Positions 9,401-21,800 of a DNA stretch of 64,000 nucleotides are shown in pieces. The notes below the pieces were generated by a model that saw only the letters and a list, made by a program, of their open reading frames with translations, did not search any database and was not told the origin of the DNA. Position numbers and translations under genes: made by a program. Source of the DNA: Desulfovibrio desulfuricans (GTDB lineage: Bacteria; Desulfobacterota; Desulfovibrionia; Desulfovibrionales; Desulfovibrionaceae); assembly GCF_004801255.1 (NCBI RefSeq), contig NZ_CP036295.1:2244001-2308000 (forward strand), written 5' to 3'. Positions within the stretch are counted from its first letter, which is position 1. The number at the start of each line of letters is the position of its first letter.

Positions 9401-9884
9401 CGTATTTCTGCTCGTCAAGGCAGAGCACATGCCGTATGCCGGGGTTGCGATAATGGAAATATTCGGCGTCCCGCAGGCAGGCGCTGTCGGCGATGATCAG
9501 GCTTGCGGGCCGCAGCATGGCCTCTTTGCGCGCCTGCGGCTGTTCGCTCTCGACCGGCAGGTACACGGCCCCGGCCCTCATGACGCCAATAGCTGCCGCC
9601 AGATACCGCGCGCCGCGCGCGCAAAGCACGCCCACCACAGCCTCGAGCCCATAGCCGCGCTCCATAATGAATCGCGCAATGCGCTCAGAAAGGACATTCA
9701 GCTCGCCAAAACTCAGGGTGCAGCCCCCGCTGGCAAGAGCCTCGGCATCGGCATTTTCTGCGGCAAGACTGCGAAACAGGCTTTCAAGCGAGGCGTGCTC
9801 CGTTTCGGCCTGTCTGGTCTCTGCGGGCGCGGCGCTGGCTGCTTTTTTATCCGGCGCGGTAAAAGAAAAATCAGATAGTTTCAT
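6429..9884 (-). CDS. Terminal NRPS subunit: A domain interrupted by a methyltransferase, T, thioesterase
   Basis: The product has 1151 residues and no condensation domain of its own. The A domain starts at about 30; its A2 region ends near 150. A methyltransferase occupies about 165-430, with the SAM motif VLDVGSGSG (~226) and the VVLNGVVENFPGYNYL block. The A domain then resumes with YIVYTSGSTGAPKGV (~450), NVYGPTEC, YRTGD, QVKIRGNRVELGEVE and NRKIDKKAL (~783). A carrier domain (FSLGGHSILSIR, ~833) and a type I thioesterase (GGWSLGGVLAYE, ~967; Asp in IILDSVAD; His in EGTHESM) follow. The specificity residues read by eye are D-A-Q-D-L-A-V-V-D-K, one step from a published Gln code. The ATG at 9884-9882 overlaps the stop of the upstream synthetase by one base, so the two are translationally coupled. 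The subunit should accept the chain from the C domain ending the larger protein, add a possibly methylated residue, and release the product by hydrolysis or cyclisation. Confidence 0.9.
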   Translation of the reverse strand: MKLSDFSFTAPDKKAASAAPAETRQAETEHASLESLFRSLAAENADAEALASGGCTLSFGELNVLSERIARFIMERGYGLEAVVGVLCARGARYLAAAIGVMRAGAVYLPVESEQPQARKEAMLRPASLIIADSACLRDAEYFHYRNPGIRHVLCLDEQKYEDAAEKGSGLASTEYWEQVAEAGSDMGWKSDFDATPCPADHLAAMAAAVLEKCGLAHSRNRRVLDVGSGSGLVAQTLAAAATEYAAVDLARNELERVSCRQSGAKVTARRMEAADIRFIEGKEFDAVVLNGVVENFPGYNYLRRVLGAALRLLAPDGTLFVGAVRDLETQDDLRAALQAYGLATGNQTGLLRHDASGELFVPRRFFAEWAAQCPEPVEVTFTPCVLGQACDPACDPAGGQAFRYDVVIRRGGGRRPVQPSRFAARHLPLPTGEPLPACEAHQAAYIVYTSGSTGAPKGVVVEHRNLMHILRALRPYAAGCARVGLVAPLSFDASVQQLAVSIFCGKSLYALADEERKNPSLFCACVRQRGLDLCDMTPAFFNVLVDWLAERREVLSLKTLLLAGEVLRPDVIRKFYAIPGHEGVVLYNVYGPTECTVDSSAFRIDVHNYQDFTAYPIGRPLQDVRITVMDKNCREVPDSVTGELWISGDGVSRGYLDNAGPGAFVEKDGQRHYRTGDNGFVQNGLVYYRGREDQQVKIRGNRVELGEVEKAVADFPGVRQVAVVADSFRAGAEKSLAAYVVGEVDMALLRSYLEQQLPAYCVPEYFVPMVELPFSLNRKIDKKALPSPLGGVKTQGGRKPAGPVEEKLAEIWKRLLGVDVTDADAGFFSLGGHSILSIRLIAMIEKELGVHVAVNELITHSSIARLAELLDGKTEKRDSPVIRLCHCEGGKNLFLFHPLGGSVFCYSDLARLLGHKYTVYAVEAAGFSQKRSALSIELHTVEGLAEYYLAEILKVESQNIIFGGWSLGGVLAYETACKYAAMGNKPGPVIILDSVADNSRAKQMAAKDDIELLQTILQQGLAFDPEKLRVMPRARQLEYLVECGEKSGLLPAGFSSVQMDNLLLTYRGNALAAARYERPTPSDIRVLLVRALDFVNNPQILIDDDYQGWSRFLKKENIDLRWTEGTHESMLSAGLVPHVATLILEYLARQ

Positions 9885-12800
9885 TATGCAGTCTCTTGGG
9901 TGATACCTTCAAGAAAACGCCCGTAATACTCCAGCCAGTCCCCGGCTGTTTCTGCGGAAACCTGCCTGGGATCGTACGCAAAACTCAAGGCGAAGCCGTC
10001 GCACAATTCCCGAACCTGGCAAAAAAGGCCATAGCCAGCGAAGGGGAGGTTTGTGCTGGGAGAATCTGCGCAGGCGTAGCCCGCCCCGGCGACCGCTGCG
10101 GAGGACGCAACTGGCGCGGTTGATGCCAGGGGCGCGTAGGCGAAACCCAGCCGCAGACCGGGCCGCGCCGCCGCGCTGGGGTCTGTGGAACCAGGGGCTA
10201 CGGCCCCCGACGCCAGACCCGCCTGGGTGCGGGCCAGCAGGTCGCCAAACTCCATATTGTCGCTGAGCCCAAAGGCGACGGTACGGCCCGGCGGCACGTC
10301 GATCGTCAGCCGCTCGCTCTGGGTGACCCTGCCCACCAGCACCGCAAATACCGCCAGCATCACAGCTTCATGGCTCGCGCCCTTTTGCGCCGCCAGGGTG
10401 CATATCGCCCTGCGCAGCGAGGCCGCAACCGTAGTTTGATGCCGGGCAAGCCCGGCCCTGTCGCCATCGGCGGCAGGCAGGGGCGCAGGGGCAAAGCGCA
10501 GCGTTTCGTCCAGAGCGCTGGTGGTCATGAGCTCAAGAATGCGCACATAGTCGCTGGCCATGCGCCGCACATCGGCCTCGCTGAACAGGTCGGCGTAGTA
10601 CTCAAGGGCAATGCCTATGCCTGCGCCCGTGTCGCTTGCAAAGACCGAAAGATCCGTCTTGCTGGCGTGTTTGCTGAAACGCAGGGTTTCAAACAGGCCC
10701 TGCCCCTCGGCGGCAAATTCAAAATTCATGTACGAAAGTATGATCTCCGACAAGGGCGATCTGTCCGGCCAGCTTGTCTGCCGCAAATCGGCCAGCAGGC
10801 TGTTGAGGATATAGCCCCTGTGACGCATGGCCTCGTTGCTTGTCTGTCTGGTGGCCCGCAGATGCTCGCCCAGCGGACGGGCGGGGTCCAGGCTGAAACG
10901 CAGGGGCAGCACAGAGGCCAGCATGCCCGCAGTATTGAGGTGCTCACCGCGACCGTCCACCGACACGGCTACAACCACATCCTGCGAGCCTGTGTAGGCT
11001 TGCGCCAGCAGGCTCCAGGCGCAGAGCGAAACCTGATAGTTTGTCAGCCCTTCCTTGCGGGCCAGCGTTTTGATGCCCTGCACCAGTTCTGGCGCGAGCT
11101 CAAACTCGTACATGCCGCCCCGACCCGTATGCACACGCGGCCTGGGATACGACGCGGGCAGATCAAGACGCGGCAGCTCGCCGCTGTAAATTCCCTGCCA
11201 GTAGGCCGCCGCCTCGGCATCGGGATGCGTGACCTGCCGCCAGGCGATGTCCTTCATCTGCGCGGTCACAGCCTCAAGCGGCAAACCGTGATACAGGCGG
11301 TAGAGATCAACGTTGAGCAGCGACATGGTTCTGCCGTCGCCAAGGGCATGGTGCACGTCAAGAAACAGCACCCTTTCGCCCGCGTCGGTCAACAGCAGAC
11401 AGGCGCGGAAGCCCCCCTCCCTGCGCAGGTCAAAGGGCCGGATAAGCGCATCCTTGCGCGCAAGATCTGCAACACGCCTCTGCTCCAGCTCAAAACCCGC
11501 AAATGGATGAATAACCATGGCCGGGCGCTCCGCCTCAAAATCGCAGAAGGTGGTTCGCAGCACTTCGTGCCGTTCCACCAGCCGCGCCAGGGCCTCCTGT
11601 AGCCGGGGCACGTCCACATCGTGCGGCATAACAAGAAATACCGGCAGGTTAAAGCCAAGGTCTCCCTCGCTGACCATGTCTGCATACAGGATGGCCAGCT
11701 GCTCGTTGCCCACGGGATACCTGTCGAGCGCGGGCGTTGCCTCCACGGCTTTCTGTTTTTGCTGCGCGGGCTGTTGCAGGGCCTGGGCGCGGTCCACAAT
11801 ATCGCCCAGGGTATCGCTCTCAAGCAGATCGGACACGCTCAGGGCCAGACCAGCCTCTTTTTCCAGCCGGTTGACAATACGCGTGGCGGCAATGGAATCG
11901 CCGCCCAGATCAAAAAAGTCGTCCTCCCGGCTCAACGGCTTGTCATAGCCCAGGCAGTCGCGGATAATTTCAAGCAGCGCGGCCTCGCCCACATTGGCGG
12001 CGGCCCGCGACGGGCTGACCGAAGCGGCGCGGCTGGCGGAAGCAGAACCCGTAGCCAGGACGGATTCGCCTGCTGCCGCAGACCCGCCCTGCCCCGCGGC
12101 CCGGCCCTGGCCGGGCAGATTGTTGAGTTTGAAATCCGCCGCGTTTTCGCCGCTCATGCCCACGACCACGGTTGCCTCGCCGCTGGCAAGGGCTACCGCC
12201 AGCACCTCAAAGGCCTGCTGCGGATCAAGCATGCCCGAGGCTTCCGCCCCTTGAGCCAGCCCCTCGCGGACAGCCATGCCCACGCCCGACCAGGTATTCC
12301 AGCAAATGGACAGGGCGGGCAGGCCCAGGCTGCGGCGGTAGCGGGCAAAGGCGTTGAGATAGGCGTTGGCCGCCGTATAGTCGCTCTGCCCCGGTGCACC
12401 CGTCAGGGCTGTACGCGACGAGGCCAGCACAAAAAAGGCAAGTCCATCGCCAAGGGTTGCATTGTGCAGGTTCCAGGTTCCCGCCACCTTGGGGGCCAGC
12501 ACGGCCTCGTAATCCTGCCTGCGGCTGGTGAGCAGATATCCCCTGCCCGCCACGCCCGCCGTGTGGATAACACCCTGGATGGGCCCAACTTCGCGGCGTA
12601 TCGCCGCAAAGACGGCCTCGACCTGCGCGGCGTCCGTCACGTCGCACTGGTACGCCGTAAACGGTCTGCGGGAAGATTCCCCGGCAAGCATATCGGGCGG
12701 CAGCTGACCGCTGCGGTGCAGCAGCACCACGCGCGCGCCGCAGTGCCCGTTAATCTGCCGCGCCAGCGTGCGGCCCATGCCGCCAAGGCCGCCGGTAATC

Positions 12801-15800
12801 ACCACGCAGCCCTTGCCGGTAATCACCGGTCCGGCCCCAGGGCCGGATGCAGGTGCAGACGGCAATTTGACAAGCGTGCGCACGCGCGCCGCGCGGTCGG
12901 CAGCCGCCACATAGGGCCCGTCAATGCGCCCAAGACCTGCCGCTAGAGCCAGCGCTGCAGATGCCGCGTCGGCCTGCGCCTCAAGCTCCACATAGGCGCA
13001 TGAAATACGGGGTTCCTCCCACGGCAGGCAGAGCAACGGCCCCTGGTGCAACGGCCCCTGATGCAGCGTGTCGGGCGGAGTATCCGGCACAAAGGCCCCG
13101 CCGCCCACAACCGTCACCCGCAGGGGACGGCGCGCACCGCCGCGGCAAACTTCCTGCAGCAGGGCGCAGAGCGTCCAGGCGTTGTCCTGTGCTGCATCCT
13201 GCGAGTCGGGCAGGCAGAGCAAATGATCAATATCCGCATCCAGAACTTCATTGGCAAGCGCGCGGGCGTCGTCCGCCTGCACGGGCCAGATGCCCTGCGC
13301 AGCAACCTGCGTACCCAGAGCCTGCTTCAGGGCTGGCGCAAGCACCCCGCCCTGTCCGCCAAGCAGCATGATTTTTGTATGCCCGGCGCTCAAAGGGGCA
13401 AGGTCGGCATTTTCCCAGCCCAGCGCGTACAGCTCAGGCCTTGGCCGTTCGTCCGCAACCTGACGCAGGACCATGAACACCAGCCCGCTGAGTTCCACCA
13501 GCACCTGGCCAGCGGTATCCGTCACCACGCAATCAGCCGTGATCATGCCCGGCTGGCGGTCGGTAATGCGTGTAAGCGCGTACACTTGCGGCGTAATGGC
13601 GCTATACAGGCGCGCCGCTTTGCATGCCGCAGGCACAAAGCCGTGCACATCATGCAGGGCAAGACTGGCGGCAATATCCATCATGGCCGGATGCCAGCGG
13701 AAGGTATTAAAATCACCCCTGTAGGCCTCGGGCAGGCAAAGCCTGGCCAGCAGGGTGTTGCCGTCCTGCGAGAGCCAGAGCCGCTCGCGGCACTGCCAGC
13801 GGCCGCTCACATTGAGCTGCGGCCCGCCGTGCGGCCCATTTTGCGGCGTTCTTTGCGGCACGGGTTGCGGCACGGGCTGCGGTTCAGCCTCGCGCAGATT
13901 TTTGCACAGCGCTTCCACATCCAGCGGCGCGGGGTGGGTGGGCGGCGCGGTCATCAAGGTCAGCCGCGCACTTGCGGCTATGCTCCAGTTTTCAGTGCGC
14001 CCTGCGCCGGGCTGGCTGTTGTGCAGCTCCACGGACAGAGAGTCGCCCTCCTGTCGCGTCAGCAGCGCCACGCGGCAGCCGGGGCCGCAGATCGCAGGTT
14101 TGCGCCAGCGCAGATCGCCAACGCTCAGAGGGGCAGCCCCGCCGACCCAACCCAGGCAATCCAGCAGGCCCATGCCCACCAGCAGGGGCGTACCGTCAAC
14201 GTTGTGCTCTGCGGCGGGCCAGAAATCCGGCCTGTCCACGGCAAGGGCAAAGGCCTTGCCCGTCGGGGTAACCACAGGCGCAGACAGAAATTTTGCCGCA
14301 AAACGGGGCCACAGCGTTGCCCCTGCAAGAGGAGCCGCGGGCAGGTGCAGCCTGTACACGGGTTTTTCCGGGGGCCACACGAGGTTTGCCCCGGCAAGGT
14401 ACGCGGCGGCGGCAGCCTGGGCTTCGGCCCGACCGGCAAAAAACGCGCCCCCGACCGTCTGCGCGGTGCCTTGAGGGGCGTCCGCCTGACAAGTTGCCGC
14501 CTGGCGAGTTGCCGCCTGTCGGCCAGCGGCGGACACGGTCACGGCGGTCAGCCCGGCTTCAAGCTGCTCAAACAGATCCTGCCGCGAGCTGGCAACGGCA
14601 ACGGCCCGCACGGGCAGCGCGTCGCGCCCGGTCATCAGCGTGGCGGCAATGGCGTGCAGGGGCCAGTGGTTGTTGCGCGCAACCGCCGCGGCCGTCGCCT
14701 GGACGTAGTCATGCAGCGCGGCCTCATCCTGGGCGGAGAACACCACGCATTGCCAGCTGCCGTCGTCCTGCGGCAGCGGCCCGGCCTGATGCTCGGTCAC
14801 GATAACATGCGCGTTCACGCCGCTGAGGCCAAAAGAGCTGACCCCGCAACGCCAGGGGCGCTCCTGCTCTGGCAGCGGCTCAAGCCTTTGAGCGACGCGC
14901 ACCGGAGCTGCCTCAAAATCGATATGCGGGTTGGGACGCTCAAAATACGGCTGCGGCGGCACAAGACCGTTTTCGATGCACAGCACGGCCTTGGCGAGGC
15001 CTGCAGCGCCTGCGGCGGCGTCCAGATGCCCCAGATTACCCTTGACCGAACCGATGAGCGCTTTTTGCCGCCGCGCTGCTCCCTGCCGGGCAAAAGCCCT
15101 GCGCAGGCCCTCAATTTCCACAGGGTCGCCCAGCACGGTTGCCGTGCCGTGGGCCTCAAAAAACTGAATGTCGGCCAGCGAGACACCCGCATCCTGCGCC
15201 GCGCGGGCTATGACCTCGGCCTGCGCCTCTGGGTTGGGGGCGGCCATGCTGGAGGATTTGCCGTCCTGATTGACGGCGCTGCCGGGGATAAGCGCGTGGA
15301 TGGCGTCGTGGTCGCGCAGGGCCGCGTCCAGCGGCTTGAGCAGAAACACCGCCGCGCCCTCGCCCGCGCCCACGCCTTCCGCGCCTGCGTCAAAGGTTCT
15401 GGTGCGGCCCGAGGCCGACTCGATGGCAAAGGCCGCATCGGCCTTGACGGGCAGGTCAATGACGTGCGCGCCGCCCACCAGAGCCAACGCGCACTCGCCG
15501 TCGCGCAGGCTGCGGCAGGCCTGGTGCAGCGCCGTCAGCACCGACGAGCAGGCGGTATCCACGCTGGCCGCAGGCCCGTGCCAGTTTTTCATGTAGCTCA
15601 GGCGGGCCAGCACGTTGGAGGGCACGTTGATAAGGTACGTCTGCTCCGCCAGATCGGGGAAGGCTCTGGTCACTGCCGTCTGGAAAAGACGTACCGGGCT
15701 TGCCCCCGCAAAAACGCCCACATCGGCGCTTTCAAGGGCACTGCCGCCGTAGCCCGCGTCGTCCAGCGCGCGCAGGGCTGTTTCAAGAAACACGCGTTGG

Positions 15801-18800
15801 GCCGGATCCAGCAGACTTGCATCGTTGGGCGAAAGCCCAAACCGGCGGTAGTCGAAAGAAGAAATATCCGAAAGATACGCGGCCTCACGCAGCCGGGCTT
15901 CGTCAAAGGCGAGACCCACGGCATCAAATATCTGCCGTGTTTCACTGCGGCGCTTTTCGGGCATGGGCACATTCATGTCCCTGCCGCTGGCCAGGTCGCG
16001 CCAAAAGCTCGCCAGATCGGCGTAATCGCCCAGCCGCACGGCCATGCCGATGATGGCGATGGGCGCAGAGGTTGCGCGGAGGGCCACCGCCGCCGCATCC
16101 GCAGGATGCGCCCGTGCGATAAACGCCGCCTGCGCACGCATGGTGCTTTCAGAAAAAAGACCGGCCAGCGTAAATATGCCCGGCCACTGTTTGTCGAGCA
16201 GGGTGTGCAGCCGCACCAGCAGCAACGAATTGCCGCCCGCTTCAAAAAATCCCAGATCAGGTCCGGCCGCAACCTCGGGCATAACCTGGCGCCACACGCC
16301 TCGCACGGCTTCAAGCAGCGTATCTGGCAGTGATTCTGCCAAAGCGTCAGCCCGAGCATTGCCGCCAGATGCAGCGAGCCGTGCGGCGTCAGCCGAGCGC
16401 GCGGGCAGGAGCGTGCCCTGCAGACGCTTGCGGTCGGCCTTGCCCGAGGGACTCAGCGGAATGTCATCCAGCACATAAAACAGCGAGGGGTGCATGTATT
16501 CGGGCAGCAGCCCCGCAAGTTCTGACCGAAGGTCCGCAAGCTGGAGCCGCGCGCCGCCCTGCGGCAACAAAAAGGCCTCCAGCGCGGCATATTCGCCAAT
16601 GCGGCCAGCCCGCACCACCGCCTGTGACACGCCCTTGCAACGCGCAAGCGCCGCCTCGACCTCGCCAAGCTCGATGCGGAACCCGCGTATCTTTACCTGA
16701 TCGTCGTTGCGGCCAAGGTATTCAATACTGCCGTCGGCCAGCCAGCGCCCCAGATCGCCCGTGCGGTACATGCGGCTGCCGGGGGCAAAGGGGTCGTCCA
16801 TAAAGCGCTGGGCCGTAAGATCGGGCCGGTTTACGTATCCTTTGGCCACCTGCACGCCGGAGATATAAATCTCGCCCGCTACACCCAGTGGCTGGGGCCG
16901 CTTGCGCTCGTCAAGCACATACAGACGGGTATTGCTGACCGGGCGGCCAATGGGCACGGCGTGCGGCGGCGTCTGCAGGCAGGGCTGCCACGAAACATCC
17001 ACCGTTGCCTCTGTGGGGCCGTAAAGGTTGTGCAGCTCTGCGTGCAGCTGTTCCGCAGCCACCAGGGCGTTCCACCTGGCCACCAGCTCGCGGGGCAGGG
17101 CCTCGCCGCTGGTAAACAGATAGCGCAGGGTATGGAGTTTGCGCGCCGCAGCCGGGTAGGCATCCAGATAATCCAGAAACGCCCGCAGCATGGACGGCAC
17201 AAAATGCAGCACCGTGACGCGCCGGGTTTCTATGGCCTGCGCAATGAGGGCGGGATTTTTCTCCGCCCCCGGCCCCAGCAAGGCAAGGCTTGCACCCTGC
17301 CAGGACCACCAAAACAGCTCCCAGACCGAAACATCAAAGGCAACCGTGGTTTTTTGCAGCACCACGTCGCCCTGCCCGATGGCAAAGCGCGACTGCATCC
17401 AAAGCAGGCGGTTGGCCACGCTTGCATGCTCCACAAGTACGCCCTTGGGCCGCCCGGTGGAGCCGGAAGTAAAGATCACATAGGCAGGGGCGTTTGGCGG
17501 CAGCGGCTGCGCCGTCGGGTTTGCCCCATGCCCGGCGTTGGCCGCATGCATAACCTCCGGAGCAGGCGTGAGCACCTGCTGGCCGCACTGGCGGAACACC
17601 CCGGCAAAACGTGCATCGCAGATCACTGCGCACGAGCCGAGGTCTTCCAGCACCGGGCGCAGCCGCTCCGCAGGCATGCCGGGAGCCAGCGGCACATACA
17701 CCGCGCCAAGCCGCAGCACGGCAAAAATGCAGGCCATCATCAGGGGCGAGCGCTCAAAGCACACGCACACGTACTGCCCGCTCTCCACGCCCTGCCCGCG
17801 CAGCCATTGGCTTACGGCCTCCACCTGCGCGTCAAAGTCCGCATACGACACAGCCGCGCCCGCAGCGTCGATCACAGCCGGGGCCTCTGGCGTGCGCGCC
17901 GCCTGAGCGCAAAAACGGCTGTCCATATCCGCCTGCAGATCAAATGGCTCGGCCGTGTCGTTAAAGGCGGCAAGCTCGGCGCGTTCCTGCTCCGGCAGAA
18001 TATCCAGATCAAGCAGCGGGCTTGCGTCGTCAGCCAGAACAGCATCGGCCAAAATGCGCAGACGCTCGGCCATGCGGCTGACCGTGCGGCGGCTGAAAAG
18101 CTCGGTGCAGTATTCCAGATGCACTTCGTAGCCGCCGTCCGCGCGCTCTTTAAAGTAAAAACTCAGGTCAAACTTGCTGCACTGGTGCGGCAGACCAAGG
18201 GCCTCCATGTGCAGGGGCGCACGCCCAAAATCGTTCCAGCTGGCGTCTTCCAGCGCGGTAAATACGTCAAACAGCGGGTTGCGGGCCGCGTTTCTCTCTA
18301 CCTCCACGGCCTCGATGACCTTTTCAAAGGGGCAGTTTTGCGCCGCCAGCGCGTGACGGAATGCTGCGTCCACCGTGCGCGCCAGTTCCGCAAATCCGCC
18401 CTGGGCGTTCATACGCGTCCGCACCACGAGCGTGTTGACAAACAGGCCTACAAGACCCTGAACCTGCTCGTGCTCCCTGTTGGCGGCCGGGCAGCCCAAG
18501 ATGACGTCGTCCTGCCCGGTGTGGCGCAGCAAAAAGGCGTCCACCAGCGCCAGCAGTACGGGAAAAACCGTCAACTCCCCCTGCAGCGCCCAGCGTTTGA
18601 TGGCCTGGCTGCGCTCGCGCCCCAGATCAAAAATCAGCACATCCCCTTCAAAGCGCTGCACGGCAGACCGGGGAAAATCCAGCGGCAGGCGCAGGCGCTC
18701 GGGCAGAGGTGTGAGGTCGTTGCACAGCGGCTCCAGCCCGCCTGGTTCGCGCTGCGAATCCCACAGGGCGTAACTGGCAAAATCCAGTTCCAGAGGTCGC

Positions 18801-21800
18801 CACTGCGGGGCCGTGCCCTGCAACACGGCTTCGTAGGCTTCGTTGAGCTCGCGGGTAAAAATCTCTCCCGACCAGCCGTCAAAAATAATGTGGTGAAAAC
18901 AGAACAGCAGCACATGACTGTCGTCACCCTGCCGGAACAGGGCCACGCGGGCCAGGGGCCGCTCCGCGCCCAGCGGCAGCGTCATGCCAAGATAGACGGC
19001 CTCGGTAAAGGGCGTGTCGTAACACTCAAGCCGCAGGCCGCCCGCAGGGGCGACCGTCTGCTCCGGCGCGTCCAGCGCCACGCGGATGCGCAGGGCGTCG
19101 TGCCGCTCTTCAAGCAGGGTCAGGGCATTTTGCAGGGCCACGGCATCCACCGGGCCGCGCAGGCGCGCGGCAAAAGGAATCACATATACCCGACCGCTCT
19201 CGTGCAGCTTTTGCATAAACCAGATACGCTGCTGCGCGGGCGACAGAGGGTAGCGCTCCAACCCCGCCATACGCGGAATAACTGCATCCGGCACTGCCAG
19301 AGCGCTGATGCGCACGGCCAGGGCACGGGGGCTGGGGTAGCCCATGACGTCTTCAATGCCGATGGCAACCGACAGGCTTTTGCTCAGGCTGGCAAGCAGA
19401 CGCATGGCCGAGATGCTGTGCCCGCCAAGCTGAAAAAAGTCGGTGTCTACAGAATCAACCGGCTGGCCCAGTACTGTGGAATAGGCCTCGCGCACGGTCT
19501 CGGCCAGCGAGGCAATATCCTGCCCTCCGGCTACTGCAGCGGGCGCAATGACAGCCGCTGCAATTTCACTTGCTGCAACGGCACTGGTGGGCGCGGCTTT
19601 GCGCTGATCGGGCACATCCGTCACAGCAGCTGCGGCAGCAGCCTCAAGATCAAGGCATGGGCGGCCCCCGCCAGCCACAGCCGCCCGCAGCACCGCATGC
19701 AGACCGTTGCACAGGGCAAGGGTGCTGTTGTGCGACAGCCGCCCGGCATCGTACAAAAAGCGGAAGCGCAGCCGTGCGCCGGGGATAACCGAAATACCCA
19801 GAGCGTAGGGGATTTTTTCAAAGCCGCGCATGTCGCACAGCTCAACGCTCCCCTCGTCAAAGCTCGTGTCCACGGGATAGTTTTCAAAAACCATCAAATG
19901 GTCGAGCACGTTTCTGCCCATGGCCGCCAGCGGCACATAGCCGTAGCGCATATGCTGCAGGTTCTGCTCTTTGACATAGGCCAGCAGCTCGCCAAACGGC
20001 TCATGGGGCCGCCAGCGGGCGCGCAGCGGCAAGGTCTGGATAAACAGCCCCACAGCGGATTCGATGCCCGCCACTTCTGCCGGTCGGCCAGAGGTGACCA
20101 CGCCAAAAACCACATCGCGGCTGCCCTGGTTGACAGCCCCAAGCACTATGCCCCACAGGGCCTGCACCAAGGCGGAAAGCGTGACGGACTCGGCCGTGGC
20201 CAGCGCCTGCAGACCGGCGGTCAAAGCCTCGTCCAGCTCAAGCTCCATGGTTTGCGGTTCGGTAAATTCTGAGCTATCGCCGCCGTCCTTGGCCGTGACG
20301 TCTCCCGCCACGCCTGTGGGCCCGGCAAAATCCTGCAGCAGCCCGGCCCAGTAGGCCCGCGCTGCCCGCTCGTCAAACTGCGCCCGCCAACGGCTGTACG
20401 TCTCAAGCGGAAACGGCTCGGGCAAACGCGCGTTTATGGACCCGCCTTCGGTTTTGGCCAGGGCAAAAAGCTCGCGCAGCAGCACGCCCATGCACCAGCC
20501 GTCCATCAGCAGATGATGGAAGCACCAGCTCATCACCGCGCCGTCGTCTCCACGGCGGAAAAACCTTGCCCGCAGCAGAGGCCCGCGCTGCACGTCAAAG
20601 CCGCGCTGACGCTCCGCCCGCAGCAGGGCCTGCATCTCCGCCTCGGCCTCGGCCTCCGGCAGGTGCGAAAAGTCGTGGTATTCCATGCTGGTGCGGGCCT
20701 TGCGCAGCACCAGACGGTAAAACTCGCCCTCCACCGGCATGGGAAACAGCGAGCGCAGGCTCTCGTGCCGGGCCGTGAGCAGTTGCCACGCCCGCATGAG
20801 CGCAAAGATGTCCACTTTGCCGCTCAGGTAAAATTCCACCTGCTGGGTGTATACGCCCGACTGCGCCAGCATCGACTGGTACAGCAGCGGCTCGTGCCCG
20901 CCGTCTGGCTGGGCGATGTGCTCCACCTCGTCAGCCGTGCAGCCGCTGGCGGCAAAGATGGCGTCAAGCGTCTGCTGCGGCAGGTAGGCAGGCAGGGTTT
21001 TGAGGGCCTCGCGCCAGCTGTCGAGCAGATCGCCGACCCAGTCTGCGGGCAGACACTGGGGGCTGAACCAGGCCTCAAGATGCAGTACGCCCTGCAGGTC
21101 AAAAAATACCGAAAGCTCCAGCGGCGCTTCGGCCCGCATCTCGCTGTGCACAAGCCCGGGTACAAGCCCCGGCGCAAGCGCTGAAAGCACCAGCTCGGCC
21201 TCGTCATCGGGCTGGCCCGTCATGCGACCCAGATAGTTGAAGGCAATCTGCGCCGCATAGTCGAACGTATCGGGCTCATCCTGCCGCAAGTATCCATATG
21301 CGTTGCAGTTTTCTGGGGTGAAATACTGCGCCAGCCATGGCCCCACGGTTTCGCGGGCCTGGGCGCAGGTGGCGGCAGGTTCAAGGGGCATGGGACATAC
21401 GGCGGTAAACCAGCCAAGGCTGCGGCTTGCGTCAAAACCGGGCAGGAGTTCGTCGCGCCCGTGGCTCTCAAGCGTTACCTGCACGGTGGCCCTTTGCCCC
21501 TGCGCATGCAGGGCGCAGGCCAGCGCGGCCAGCAGATCGGCCTTGGCGTCGTGCGAATATTCAAACCGGAACCCCTCAAGCAACACAGCCGCGCTGACGC
21601 GCTCGGCGGCTTTGTCCCGCCCCTCGGGCAGCCGGGCGCGCAAGGGTTGCGCCGGTACGGCGCAAGCTGCAAGCCAGAGGGCGCGCTGTTCTTTGCTGGG
21701 GAAAACCCCGGACGCGCGCAGGCGCTCAACCTCGCGGGCGCGCAGAGCAAGCCCGTGAGACTCGCGTTGCAAATCGCCTGTGCGGCAGTAATGGATAAAA

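Noticed and set aside
13046..20272. Two very long plus-strand open frames (about 1100 codons each) opposite the large synthase
   Set aside because: They are antisense shadows of a GC-rich gene. Their translations are Arg/His/Gln/Gly-rich with no motif, while the minus strand carries continuous NRPS/PKS domains.
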